Below are positions 1 to 11,344 of a stretch of 64,000 nucleotides of DNA, piece by piece; within the stretch, counting starts at the first letter, position 1, and every line of letters starts with the position of its first letter. This stretch comes from Helicostylum pulchrum (lineage: Eukaryota > Mucoromycota > Mucoromycetes > Mucorales > Mucoraceae): the NCBI GenBank assembly GCA_025677825.1, contig JAIXMO010000038.1, positions 244,113 through 308,112 of the forward strand, read 5' to 3'. The position numbers and the translations under genes were made by a program. The notes under the pieces are model-generated. The model saw only the letters and a program-made list of their open reading frames with translations, did no database searches and was not told where the DNA came from.

Positions 1-735
1 ACATGTATCCTATAAAATGTTGTGCACCACCTAGATTATATTTTGCGGCTTCCGTATACCATCCAAACGCCTTTTCCCAGCTTTTGTTTATAGTAACTAC
101 GCGTGTCCCTACTGCTGTCAAGATAACCAAATAATACTTTAAGATTCACATACTCCCCTCTCGTTTTTCTCCCCATTAATTTAATTATTTTATCCATAAC
201 GCAGATATCCATAACCCTTTTATTTTTGTTCTGAAAACCATGGAAGAGAAAAAAAAAAGTGACTACTTATGTTTAACAGCGAATCCCACGTTTAACGGTT
301 CACTGGGCGCCATCAAAATCAGATTAAGACCCTTTTTTTCTCAACGAATCGCAACAGTGGGATAGGTCTCCAAAGATTGTGGAGTTCGGCCTTTAATGAG
401 GTATTACAATCAAAAAGACCGAGTATGAAAATATTGAACGTGTAAGTGTATTTTTATTTTGAACTATTTGTGCTGAATATACTAACTCTTACGTTTAAAG
501 GCCATATTCTTTGAAAGAGAACAAGTCTCGGAAGACCCGCCGATAAAATCTTATTTTTCTCTTACAATGAAGTCCCTTTCAAGGTCAAGGCAAGTGTCTT
601 TTTATTATGGGGAATACATATTCAGAAAAAATATATAGCGTAGTAGTAAAATACATCGTGCGTAAATACGCTCTCTTTTTATTAACTTACGTTTTAATAG
701 ATCTTTTTTATTTTTTATTTCTCCTTCTTTTTTTT
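1..735. other. Gene-free stretch
   Basis: AT-rich sequence with poly-T runs and no open frame that looks coding on either strand. Its right end lies directly downstream of the stop codon of the eroded minus-strand gene at 736, so part of it may be that gene's 3' flank. Confidence 0.4.
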
Positions 736-1852
736 TTACTGTAAACCAAGTAAGTTCTCCCAGAAATACTCCATATCGTGCTCATTACAAAAGCTACGGA
801 CAACAGCTTCGATATCATCACCCTACGAATAAAATAAAAATGTTTTTAAAAAAAAAGAAGAGTATTATATCTATTCAAAACTTACGTCGTATAAACTGAG
901 ATTGACAAATCTATCATTAGAACGTTTTATCCGAAGCCGGATAGGATTCATTGCCTTCTTTTCGGTTTCAGAGCTAGATCATTCTTTTTCCTCAAAATGT
1001 TCGCTATTAATAACTAGCAGGAAGATTAGGCAGTAACAGTAGTAGGCGTAGGTGTAGTAGCAGCAGTAGATGTAGTAGGTACGACAGCAAGTTAATAGGG
1101 CTAGCACGAGGAGAATTGTTCGAATCATTCAACAGAATCAAATCTCCAAAATCAACGAGGTTATCAGCCTCAGAAGTAAGCATCTGAAGGTCAATTTCAG
1201 CTGTAGAGACGGTACCAGAAATAAGTTCAGAAAAATGAACCAAGCTAAATGAATCTTCTTTCGATTAAAACGTATGACCAGCATCACTGCTACTCCATAC
1301 AGCAACTTCAACAGAAATATTCTACTGACAGAGGCCTCTTGCGGGACAAAAACCTTGCTGCGACTGGTAGCGTAGGTGTTATTAGAAGGAATTTCCAAAG
1401 TTCCAATACTTTCCCAAAAATCCCCTTTTAGAATTGGTCTGCTTGGTACATTGGGAGAGCTGGTAGTATCACTTAAAGATATAGATCCATTAGTAGTAGT
1501 AGAGATAGTAGTAGTAGTAGTAGTAGTAGTAGTAATGGCTTGAGGTACCGGTCCAGGGTTGTTGGCGAACTCCTCCCAGTTACTAACGGTATAGCGTATT
1601 AGCAGCACTTGTTGGAGGTCGAGAGAACGTGGAACGACGGGGAGTAGCACTACGACAGGTTGTCTAGTCACTTTTGGCATGTTTATCAGCAAGAACTAAA
1701 AGTTTTTTAGAAAAAAAAATTAGTATGTTATTTAATTTATTTGTATATGTTACCTTCCGGGAGAATTTATCTTACCAGATACTATGTTTTTGATTACCGG
1801 AAGCAGGAGTAGCAAGTACAGGTTCTGGTTCGGGTTCTTCGGCGTTGCCCAT
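736..1852 (-). pseudogene. Eroded or mis-spliced gene of unknown function
   Basis: Several minus-strand pieces look coding but do not join into one clean frame. A likely first exon starts at 1852 (MGNAEEPEPEPVLATPASG...). A long piece at about 1680-1250 begins after a shift and carries a run of threonines encoded by a GTA/TAC microsatellite. Another at 1240-1020 contains NLVDFGDLILLNDSN and breaks in a Thr/Pro/Ala-rich tail. The last two exons are convincing: one ends at 886 (donor GTAAGT) and the next runs 822-736, giving LRIKRSNDRFVNLSLYD joined in phase to GDDIEAVVRSFCNEHDMEYF and a stop. The acidic N-terminus and low-complexity middle suggest an adaptor or regulatory protein, but I do not recognise the family. 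The frame breaks at low-complexity tracts could be mutations, unrecognised introns or sequence errors. Confidence 0.35.
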
Positions 1853-3089
1853 TCTTCCGCAGAAGACCACTAGTAACGACCAGATTTTCCAGGTCCCTAC
1901 ATGCATTTATTAGAGAAAGAAAAAGAAATAATTTTATCATTTACCTTTTTCCAATCTATCATACTGATTTATCAAAGGTTCACATCAAAAGTGCTCAACC
2001 AGGCGTGAAATAAATGGATCACAGATAGAACGACCTTCAGACATAAGTAAATAGTTTAGGATCAATAGAATGGGCAATAACATCAGTTAAATGTTATTTC
2101 AGAGTAATAAGAAAGAGTCTGGACCGGAAGACACTTATAGGGGAGCAGCTTAAACCAAAAGACACATAGTACTTGTGTAGAAGAGGTGCTTATACCAAAA
2201 GACACATAGAGGAGTTCATACCAAGAGACTTATACTTGTATAGTCAGAGTTGTTTGTAAAAAAAAAAAGTAATGAAGAAAAGAAAAATAAAATATTTTTT
2301 TTTTTTATGGATTTATATACCAGTTAATCAAATGATAAATTTCTGGGAGAACTTGTATGTGACAACTATAATGTATTTTACTCATTTATGCGATAAAAAA
2401 GATTAATTTTAGCACATTTTTATTTTTAAAACTTCTCACGTTGAATTAACTTGTTTGAAAAAAAAAAACTGGGTTCTGTGAAACTTATCTTGGAATGTCG
2501 TCCTTTATATCTGTAATCTAGTATAGAACTGGATACTGTATCCCTTGTGTACTTGATTGAGGGGTCCCGATTGATCTATCACTATTATCCGTTATTTAAT
2601 CTGATGTACAAACGTTTATTGTTCGAGAATTTAACTTCCTAATGATTTATAGTTAATAAAGAAAGATCAGACTAAAATTGCTACAAAAATTAAGTTATCT
2701 AAATACTACTTGATAAGTTTACTGTTTTACTGTAATAAGTAGACGTATTATCTCTCGCCGTATACTTGGTAAGTCGTCCCAAAAAGGCCTGTCGAACCAA
2801 GAGCTCGGAATAAGTCTAAATAGTTTTAATCAACTAAAGAAGTTCCGTTCAAATGATAACCTAACCTGATAGCGCAGTCATCACGGTAGGCTTTTATATC
2901 ATGCAAACATCATATCTAGCTAACTACCCTAAAATTATAGCTTAAGCGTAAAATTTTTCAATTGTGATTTATTTTATGTATAATAAAAAAAAATCTAGGC
3001 CATGTTCGGCAACAACATTTAAAAAAAAAGCGACACTTTAGAAAATGTTATTTATATTTTAATGATGACAAACTATTTTTTTTTTTTTT
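1853..3089. other. Intergenic region with a short degenerate tandem repeat
   Basis: No gene is visible. At about 2120-2240 there is a degenerate tandem repeat built on the words ACCAAAAGACACATA and GACACTTATA (three to four copies). The rest is AT-rich non-coding sequence leading to the 3' end of the nucleoporin gene on the minus strand. Confidence 0.4.
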
Positions 3090-5704
3090 TTATGAACACA
3101 TTCTTAAATACTCGTTATAATAATTCATTTCCACGCTTACACTTTCATGTAATGCAGCGACCTTATTGGACAAAGCTAAAAAGGCTTGATTTTGAGCACG
3201 CATAATATCAGCAACATCTAATATATCAAACAAGTTAATTATCTGGTACAAAATAAAAAAGTGTCGTTTTAAGAAAATTACCTTGGGGCGATTGAACTCT
3301 ATTATGAATCCAAGATTGGGCTGTTCTTTCAATCTCCCAAATACACTTTTTATATTCCTCCAAACGTCTATGCAATTGCTTAGCAAGTACAGAAAAGTAA
3401 CTGGAAATAAAAATAAAAATAAAGTTGTAAGCACTTGGACCAAACCCAAAATCTCAATAGTAACTTACTCATCATCTTCTGAATGTCCAAATAACCATCT
3501 GGCATTATCACCGGGATGTTTACAAGCTTCTATAACAGCACAACCTTCATTTGCATGTCTTGTTTGAGTCTTGACACCTTCATAGAAAGACACAATTGAT
3601 TCCATTTGAATCTTTAATGTACATGTAAGGGCTTCCAATTGCTTTCAAAAACATATATATTACTATTCATCATTCTACTATATACATATATACCTTCTCC
3701 TTTTTTATATATATTTACCTGTGACAATGCTTCTGTATCCTTTGAAGATTTCTCCATTACCTCCAAATGCTTGGGTACCTTTTGATTTCCGATATATTCA
3801 CAACGTTGACCTTCCAAACGTACATATTTTTCTAATTCATCCAATTCCTTTTGTGCTTGTTCAGGCAACTCTGAAAAGCGAGTAGAAGGTAAAATGTTGT
3901 CGATACGGAAACTGGTATGAGATACAATTTGATTGTGTCTATAATAATAACAAAAAAACTTTTTAATTTTTTCTTTTTTTTGAAAAAAAACATGTATTTA
4001 AATATAAAACTTACTGTAACGCTGCTAATGCGGGTGTAATTAAAGAAGCATACATTTGGTTGGGTGGTTGGGCCTCTACTCTACGTAAATCTTCCAAGAT
4101 TTTACTGAACGAGAAAGCATTGGGCTTATTAGGATCAGCTGCGGGAATAGTGAGTGCTGGTGTAGTTGTAGAAGTAGCTCCGGAACCAAACGATAAGGGT
4201 GCACTGGTCACAGCACCTGCTTTCTTACCATCTTTATCTGAAGTAACTGTACCTAACGAAAAGAGAGAAGATGTAGGTGCAGATGGGGCAGCAGTGGAGG
4301 CGCTTGATGTGGTAGTTGTGGTAGATGTTGATGTGCTAGCTGCTGGTGTAGATGGAGCGCTTGTAGATGGAGCATTGAAACTAAGTGTTGGAGTAGATGT
4401 CGCAGCACTTGTAGTTTTAGGTGTACTGAATGATAAAGAACTTGTGCTTGGAGCAGGTGTAGAAGTGGCAGGTTTATCGGCTGTACTGGTAGTGGTAGTA
4501 GTGTTAAAGGGAGCGGCTGAAGTAGAAGGTAAACTAAAACTAAGAGTTGGTGTAAAAGTAGTAGCTGACTTTGTGGTATCAGCTGGCTTTCCAAACGACA
4601 ATCCAGGGGATGAAGCTGCGGGTGTAGAAGTAACAATAGCAGGTGTTGATCCAAACGAAAATCCACTCGTAGGTGCTGATGTAGATGGTTTTTCAGCAGT
4701 TGTGGTGGTTGGGTTTGCTGTGGTAGTAGAAGGTGTAATGGTCGAGGCTCCAAATCCAAATGAAGATGTAGCAGTTGAAGTAGCAGGCTTTGAAGATGGT
4801 GTTCCAAATGTAAAGGCAGAAGAAGGTGCTGTGGCTGGAACTGAGCTAGTACCAGTAGTAGCGATTGAGCCAAAACTAAATCCAGTAGTTGAAGTACTAG
4901 CAGGAACGTTGATTGTGTTGGTGCTGGTTGCAGCGGTAGTAGCAGCGGTCGTAGTAGGTGTTCCGAATGAAATTCCACTTGGTGCACTGGAGGTGTTAGT
5001 TGCAGAAGCAGCAGGTGATCCAAAAGAAATTCCACTTGGTGTAGGAGTGCTAGTTCCAACAGCAGGAGTCCCGAACGAAATTCCACTTGGCGCACTAGAG
5101 ATGTTAGGTGTAGTAGTAGCAGGAGTACTGAATGATATATTAGATGATTGACTCCCAGTAGATCCAAATGAAAGCTGACTGGTTAAACCAGACGGTGCTG
5201 CATTTGAACCAAATGTAAAAGACTGACCGGTAGGACTACCGAAAGCTGAATCGGAAGCAGCACGTCTGATAGGATTACGTTCAGGAGCACTCAAATCCAC
5301 CTCAGACTGACCTCTTTTTGTGTTGAAGGGAGAGCTGGCAGCAGCTGAGGGAGAATTAAAATTAAAAGAATTAGTTGGGGTCGAAGTAGCTGCTGAATCG
5401 CCAAATGATAATGATTGAGATGTGTTTGAACCAAAGTTAGTACCAGCTTGGGCAGGACTACCAGGAGTACTACTAAATCCACCAGGTGAAGCTAAAGGAC
5501 TACCAGGTTGGCTACCGGAGAAGTTGAAAACAAAATTGGGCACATTACCACCATCACTCTTTTTTGATCTTGAGAATTTCTTGTTACTGTTTAGAATTAT
5601 TGTTAACGTTTTTTTATTTTATACGCTTTTATTATTTATTTTATGTGCAGAAGAAGAAGAAAATAGGGTAGGGGGAAAGATTGTAGTTCATTAGTTTACC
5701 TCAT
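3090..5704 (-). CDS. NUP58: FG nucleoporin Nup58 (yeast Nup49)
   Basis: Component of the central Nup62-Nup58-Nup54 channel complex of the nuclear pore; its FG repeats form the permeability barrier. Six exons fit exactly: 5704-5700, 5586-4015, 3938-3719, 3641-3469, 3400-3282 and 3217-3090, encoding 738 residues. Residues 20-500 are Ser/Thr-rich with many GFSFG/SFGTP-type FG repeats. After this come the conserved Nup58 alpha-helical blocks: an LPEQAQKELDELEKYV segment, a DYFSVLAKQLHRRLEEYKK segment, and SPQDVADIMRAQNQAFLAL, which matches the TPQD...FVAL region of animal Nup58. The first exon is only ATG-AG (5 bases). It is inferred because the long second exon has no in-frame ATG near its start, and because the donor GTAAAC and the acceptor at 5588-5587 restore phase (MSNKKFSRSKK...). 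Assignment to Nup58 rather than Nup62 or Nup54 rests on the C-terminal helices. Confidence 0.85.
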
Positions 5705-6388
5705 ATTTCAAGTACGTTTAACTTTAGATATGTTACAATAAAAATAATTCTAAGTTATATGTGTATGTAAACAATAAAGTGGAAAAAATCAAAAAGACGC
5801 GCTATTCATCAAACTTTGACTGTTATTTCCGACAACTTGCAAAAAAAAAATGTGACTTCTTTGACAGAAAGGTATGGAAGCCAATGCTGAAAAAGGTATG
5901 CGTTCAGGTACTAAACTACTACTAGAGAGAGACAGAGAGTATACTCTTTCTATATATACCATAGTGCTCACTCACTAGTATCAAACCTTTAGCGGGGTTG
6001 ATGGTCTGGGATTCTACTTTGACAAGTACACGCTTTATAATACTTGCTTTTACTGATCTATCAAGTACCTCGTTTATAAGCATTGCCAATACCCTTTTTT
6101 CTTTGGGAGCTATAACTTTCTACTTTACACGAATTACTTAGTATCTACTATTTATCGCATTACTATTTATTGCATGATAACAAAAAAATACGTTGGTGAG
6201 ACATGTCCATTCAAAATTCAAGTCAGCTTGTGCGTAAAGCTATTTGCCCTGACGACACTTAAGCAAAAAATGTACTATGTAACGTTTGTAACCACACGTC
6301 TTAAATCCATAAAAAAAAACTCCTTTTTTTTTTCTAAATTCGTTTTCTTTATTTAATATTCTTTCTCTCCGGAAAAAAAATCAGTGGT
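5705..6388. other. Intergenic region upstream of the nucleoporin gene
   Basis: Promoter side of the minus-strand nucleoporin gene and 3' side of the minus-strand WW gene. Short open frames here have no recognisable domain. No repeat or RNA gene seen. Confidence 0.4.
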
Positions 6389-7078
6389 CTATTGCATTAA
6401 CCACTCTCTAGCCTTTTTCGACTTCTTTTCCTTCTTCATCTTTTTAAAGTATTCAACTTCTTTACGAGTCAATTGCTTCTTTTTACCTACTCTACCATCT
6501 GCAGTGTATTCTCTTTGCATATTCCTTTCTTCTGTATATCTATCAACGTCAAAATAAAATTGCATTTGTCTAGTAGCGCGATTTTCTATAGTAAGGTTGT
6601 CTGGATTTAATCGACTGGCGTCTTCTTGAGTTGTAAATCTACCTGTTCTAGAATTAAAATGTGCAGTTGTGGCATACGAGGCTTCAGAAGGTTCGAAATA
6701 CTGATCGTAGCTCTGATAACTAGGCGAACGACTTGGCTCTTCTCCGTCCAGTTGTTTTTTGACGTCTGTATCAATTCTATCTAATAAAAAATCCAGTGGG
6801 TTACTTGGTGTTACTGCTGTTGGTGTTGCTACACTATAGTCTGCGATGGGTTGTTCTGGGTTAATCCAAGTCGTTTCGTTTGTTTCTGTATTCCACCAAT
6901 AATAAGCTTGAGCATTGTCGTCCCAAACTGCTGTCCATAAACTCGAACTCTCTGGATTAGATGTATCTTCTTTATTCTCATTAGACGTATCTATATTATC
7001 ATCACTTGATTTATCTTCAACTTGTTTAGTTTCTTGAAAGTCCTCTTTCGATTCAATCGTTTCTTTAGGTGAGCTCAT
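6389..7078 (-). CDS. WW-domain protein, probably nuclear
   Basis: Single exon, 229 residues, starting at ATG 7078. Residues 1-45 are acidic and rich in Ser/Glu/Asp. A WW domain lies at about 46-77, with the two signature tryptophans (LWTAVWDDNAQAYYWWNTET, then TTWINPE), a family that binds proline-rich ligands. The middle holds AHFNSRTGRFTTQ and a conserved-looking block around RATRQMQFYFDVDRYTEERN. The last 45 residues are strongly basic (KKKQLTRKEVEYFKKMKKEKK), compatible with nuclear localisation or RNA binding. Fungal proteins of this build are conserved but poorly characterised; a role in splicing or RNA metabolism is only an inference. The start codon faces that of LSm7 267 bases away, so the two may share a divergent promoter. 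Confidence 0.75.
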   Translation of the reverse strand: MSSPKETIESKEDFQETKQVEDKSSDDNIDTSNENKEDTSNPESSSLWTAVWDDNAQAYYWWNTETNETTWINPEQPIADYSVATPTAVTPSNPLDFLLDRIDTDVKKQLDGEEPSRSPSYQSYDQYFEPSEASYATTAHFNSRTGRFTTQEDASRLNPDNLTIENRATRQMQFYFDVDRYTEERNMQREYTADGRVGKKKQLTRKEVEYFKKMKKEKKSKKAREWLMQ

Positions 7079-7345
7079 GGATTATACTTTGATCTTGTAT
7101 TTATAGTTGTAAGAAATGAGTATAAGCAAAAAAGTTGGACTATCATTTAAAAAGAAAGAAAAAAATTACACTCGTTTGATTGGGCTCTCCAGATGACGTA
7201 AGACCACTGGGTGTTTGACGCCCTTTTCCTTTTTGTTTTTTGAAAATAATTCTTTTTTGAACAAACTATCAAAACGGTAAGTCAAAGTTTTTTTTAGATG
7301 AAATGTTGCTGGTACTAACTTGTTATAAATATTAAGCTATAAAAT
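7079..7345. promoter_or_regulatory. Divergent promoter region, WW protein / LSm7
   Basis: The 267 bases between the start codons of two divergent genes must hold both promoters and both 5' untranslated regions. It contains T-rich tracts and a TATAAAT-like word about 20 bases before the LSm7 ATG. The call is positional; no defined factor site was recognised. Confidence 0.5.
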
Positions 7346-7403
7346 ATGTCTGAAAGAGTAAGTTGATACGATCGCAAAGATCCGTTTCTAGATTTTAACC
7401 TAG

Positions 7404-7439
<36 letters not shown>

Positions 7440-7972
7440 GGGTCGCGGTCACTATAATAACAGAGGCGAACGTGGAGGTAGAGGTGGTAATAGAGGTGGA
7501 AGAGGAGGACGTGGTGGATATCATAATCAACAGGATAAACCCAAGAAGGAATCTATCTTAGATTTAAGTAAATATATGGAAAAAAAAATTCGCGTTCGAT
7601 TCAACGGTGGAAGAGAAGGTACATGCTTTGAAAAAAAAACCAAAGAGATGGAAAGAATAATATATATACTGACAGCTTCTTTTATTAGTTGTGGGTACCT
7701 TGATGGGTTACGATCCCTTATTAAACTTGGTCTTGGATAACACAATTGAGTACCAAAAAGGTAAAATAAAAAAAAAAGTATAATGGTATAGTGCTTTAAG
7801 AAGGAAAAGTGAATATTGACCATATATGTTTTTTGCGCGAATAGATTTGGAGACTGGATACATCACCGAAAAGACTAGACAATTAGGTTTATCAGTACTT
7901 CGTGGAACCGCTGTTATTCTTATTTCACCTTTTGATGGTATGGAAGAAATCGAAAACCCTTTCTCTCAATAA
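7346..7972 (+). CDS. LSM7: U6 snRNA-associated Sm-like protein LSm7 with an N-terminal RGG box
   Basis: Subunit of the LSm1-7 and LSm2-8 rings, which act in cytoplasmic mRNA decapping and in U6 snRNA stability and splicing. Four exons fit exactly: 7346-7357, 7441-7618, 7689-7760 and 7845-7972, encoding 129 residues. The Sm fold begins at about residue 38 with KKESILDLSKYMEKKIRVRF, the typical LSm7 opening, followed by FNGGRE, GTLMGYDPLLNLVLDNTIEY and the Sm2-like LGLSVLRGTAVILISPFDGM. Unusual here is the stretch before the Sm fold: exon 2 adds about 25 residues of repeated RGG/RGGN/RGGR. RGG tails are usual for LSm4 and some Sm proteins, and LSm7 is normally close to 100 residues. The first intron contains a TTA microsatellite at about 7405-7438. 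Confidence 0.9.
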
Positions 7973-9007
7973 TAACAAAAATAACAATAAAAAAATCCCA
8001 CTCTCCTTTTGTAAATTTATCATTATAAAATAAACAGTGATATCCAAGTCAAAATGAACGTGTATTTTGATATCAATAACCTTTTTTCGAGATGCGAGTT
8101 CAAATGTGCTACACCCGTGTAGAACCTCCTTATTTCGCCACAGGATAAGAAAAAACAATGAAGTCGGCTTAAAAAGTTTAATTAAAGAGAACATAGTTGA
8201 AACTGCAGCTTACAGAATTTTTCTAAATCCCACACCTTTTCCTTGTCAATTTGTTTATTTTAAAATATTATTCATCTGCAGCGTAATGATGTTCTTAATA
8301 AAAATACCAAGTAAAGAGGATTGAATCATCCAGAAAAAATATTAACAACTTTTAAAAAATAAAAATGTCACAGCGTTTTATTTTGAACTTTCTTCCGCGA
8401 AACAATTGTACATAAAAATGATAAAGATCAACAACCATTTTGTCAGCCTAAGCTTTAAAAAAGAAACACCTTTTTTTCTCTTTATAATGCACACCACCCA
8501 GTAAGTATTTTTTTTATATTTGTGTACTTTTTAAGGAAGCTTATATCTTATTTATTTTTAACTTTTTATGTCCTTACAAAAGGATACCGTTCTTCCTAAT
8601 CCTACCGCCATCGAGAGAACAAGGGCTACACTTTTTCAAATCGAAAAATAGCAGAAGATCATGCTGCTCCTTTATATATTTTAAAACAACTACTTTTTAT
8701 TATTATTATTAAAAAAATGTTACTAGTGCTTTGGCCTTTACAATAAGGAAACAAAAAAAGTTTCCAAAGTGAAAGTTTCCCAAGACTAACCACGAGGAGG
8801 TACACTAGCTGAAGTCTCATCATGTTCATATATATACGTGAAAAAAATATATATACATGTATCTAAATATAAAAATAAACACATACATAAATATAAAAAA
8901 AAAGATGATGATGCCAAAGGATAAGTATCCACAACAACGCAACTACTTAATGATATTGTTTTCCTTAGAGAAGACTACCGAGACGGGAACCATCAATCCA
9001 ACCTCCC

Positions 9008-9105
9008 TACGATATCCGCATGGTTGGTGTACCATTATACGCAGGTTAAAAGGGGGACTGCGCGAACCGCTCGTAAACGAGGATGAGAGAGAAGGAGACA
9101 GAGCC
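9008..9105. repeat. Diverged repeat, copy 1
   Basis: Begins with CGATATCCGCATGGTTG and ends with AACCGCTCGTAAACGAGGA followed by a GAGAAGGAGACA word. The same words in the same order occur about 260 bases downstream, with a variable middle. The origin is unknown. It may be a dispersed element or a duplicated regulatory block. Confidence 0.5.
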
Positions 9106-9265
9106 CGCCAAGGTAGAATATACTCGCCAGAAATCAGAATCATCAAAAGTTGGTCATTGCTTTTACAAACCCATTGACATTACTGGCAATATCCAACAAA
9201 AAGAACGAGTCAAATCACTAAAGTTTTTTTTATCAGAAGACTGAATACCTCCAACTACAACACTT

Positions 9266-9352
9266 AGCGATATCCGCATGGTTGTGGATGCCGTTTCAAC
9301 CAGGTGGGAAAGTCTGCATTAACCGCTCGTAAATGAGGAGGGGAGAAGGAGA
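9266..9352. repeat. Diverged repeat, copy 2
   Basis: Shares CGATATCCGCATGGTTG, AACCGCTCGTAAATGAGGA and GGAGAAGGAGACA with the copy at 9008-9105, in direct orientation. Confidence 0.5.
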
Positions 9353-9644
9353 CAAACAGCTCGTCAAAAGCCACTTTAGCAACCGTTATGTCTTGTTGCT
9401 TTCAAAAGCCAGTACAATTATAAATAGCAGTGTTTCAAAGGGAGGAGAAAGAAATTATATTCTAGAGAAATAAAAAAAAAAGGAATGGATCAGAAGAAAA
9501 AACCCCTTTAGATGCTTAATGTTTTAAAATGATTGACATTAAAGCTAATAAAAGTGAAATGACAAGAAGTGAAGGTTAAAACAGGGTTTACTTGAATGTG
9601 TTTATGTAAACTTTCATTTGTACCTGTCAAAAGAAGTATTTGTG

Positions 9645-9765
9645 AGACCACAGAAAAAAAAGATCCATTCTACCACACAAAAAATGAGGGTCCATTCCAT
9701 TTCACCACAGAAAAAAAGATCCATTTCACTTCACCACTTAAAAAAAGATCCACCTCACTTCACGC
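9645..9765. repeat. Tandem repeat, about 30-base units
   Basis: About four units built on CACCACAGAAAAAAAGATCCATTTCACTT-like words (each unit has A7-8 followed by a GATCCA/GGTCCA core and a TTCACCAC end). Units differ by a few substitutions and length changes, as expected of a small minisatellite. Confidence 0.6.
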
Positions 9766-10084
9766 AGTAAGCTATTACAATACCCGCCAACAAACTGAAT
9801 GTCTATTTTCAAAACATCGCCGCGAGCAACATAATGCATTTGTTTAGAAAACAGTAAACAGAGATTAATAATTCCAGTTTTTTTATAGTGTTAATTGATA
9901 GATAGTGCAGTAAAGTGTAAAAAGAGTACAATGATGTAATACACAGTAAGAAAAGTGTGCATCAAATAAAAAGTTAAACGGAAAGTAAGATCCAAGGAAA
10001 TTCAGGTACAAAATAAAATAAAGAGTAAAGATAAACTAAAAGAGCTTAATTTAAAGGTATTTTATACATTTATTTATATATACC

Positions 10085-10430
10085 TACACATAGTCAGAGA
10101 TACAATAGAAACATCAGTTTATTTAAGTGTATATGAACCTACAAAATACGTTTTTGAGTGGAGGAGAAAAAACTTCTACAGGTTCACCACTCACATAGTT
10201 CCTTGATCTGGTGGTATCTGTGGCGTCATGTGTTGGATCGTGGTCTTCCACTTGACTTGGTAAAGACCTTGATCCGAAAAGAAACTTTGCAACGTAACCC
10301 AACCTGTAAAAACGCAAAGCATTATATGCAAGGTATTTATTCTAGAAATGGTATTGCTGGCTTTTATAGAGGTATCTCTGTTACGTTAATTAGATACGGC
10401 CGATCATTTGACGAAAAGTATGATGAACGC
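10085..10430 (+). pseudogene. Mitochondrial carrier (SLC25) gene fragment, frameshifted
   Basis: The plus strand encodes pieces of a mitochondrial solute carrier in different frames. An upstream piece reads TSVYLSVYEPTKYVF. Then comes SGGICGVMCWIVVF, the helix that precedes the carrier signature, and after a one-base shift near 10247 the signature PLDLVKTLIRKE. This is followed by MQGIYSRNGIAGFYRGISVT, the matrix loop and [FY]xG motif of a carrier repeat. The P-x-[DE]-x-x-[KR] signature supports the family. The shift, the stop before it and the absence of the other carrier repeats indicate a truncated, dead copy. Substrate type cannot be told from the fragment. Confidence 0.65.
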
Positions 10431-11344
10431 AGCGAAACATGCCACCTTTAAGGATTATTGTGATCGGATAAGATAAATACTTTTACAGTAGCGGCTCTGT
10501 TTAAAAGTGTTCGATTTAAGAGTGTATTTCTCAATCCTTCGGTTTAACGCCACTATTATCATCATTCGTGGAAAACAGCGAATTATGTAAAAGTAAAACT
10601 TACCAAATTATCCGCATGCTACGGTCTTTTTATATCTGTATGGTAAACATTAGCGAGTTGGGTAATATTAAAATTTACCGAGACGTAGCAAGGTTGGTTT
10701 TTATTTTTTGTTTGCAAAATATTCTATGACCTAAAGACCTTTTGCAGGAATCATGCAGATATTATTGCTTTAACTAAAAACGTCCCTTCCCTGATCCCCT
10801 TTTTTTCTATAATATAGCCATACCCGTGCAGCTACAAGAACACTCTGTTTGGAATATAAAGTATTAATAGTAGGATGGAATTCATTTCCGAATAGATCTT
10901 CTTTTTATCAGAAATATTCATTACACATATTAGATGAGACCGTGTACCTTTTTAAAGAAAAATAAATTAGGTGTGTATTAAATCTATTCAAAGGGTACTA
11001 ACGCACACAATTTGTTTGATCGATAGGAGCTTATATTCTTCTCCTTCAAATACCCCTTTATTTAAATTCAATACTTATTAACAAGTTCTGGTACTGCTAC
11101 TAAAGCCTTTAGTGCTAATTATAGAGCTTGGTTATGTAATATATATCAAAATTCAATGCGAGTCTGAAGAGACAAATGTCTTGTAAATAAAATAACCGAA
11201 AAAGAGTATCCAGAGTTTACAATTCTAATGCCAAAAGAAACTACTTCATATTTTCGGTAAGTACAACCTGAGTCTAAATTTTCTGTAAAGAAGAACAATC
11301 GCAATTTTTTATAATTATACTTTATTTTTTACCTATTAAACATA
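10431..11344. other. Intergenic region
   Basis: No gene, RNA or repeat recognised. It contains the upstream region of the FTS-like gene. Confidence 0.35.

Larger units (their letters stand above)
7973..10060. other. Gene-poor region with several short repeats
   Basis: No convincing gene. A diverged repeat pair occupies about 9008-9105 and 9266-9352. A short tandem repeat of purine-rich units lies at about 9645-9765. The open frame at 8857-9177 overlaps the first repeat copy and has no recognisable domain. Confidence 0.4.

Noticed and set aside
4060..5151. Long plus-strand open frame of 363 codons
   Set aside because: It is the antisense shadow of the FG-repeat exon of Nup58. Its Val/Ala/Gly-rich composition comes from the Ser/Thr/Pro codons of the real gene, and a third frame is open for the same reason.
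9645..9765. CRISPR-like array
   Set aside because: The repeats are contiguous and diverged, without unique spacers of constant length, and the genome is eukaryotic.
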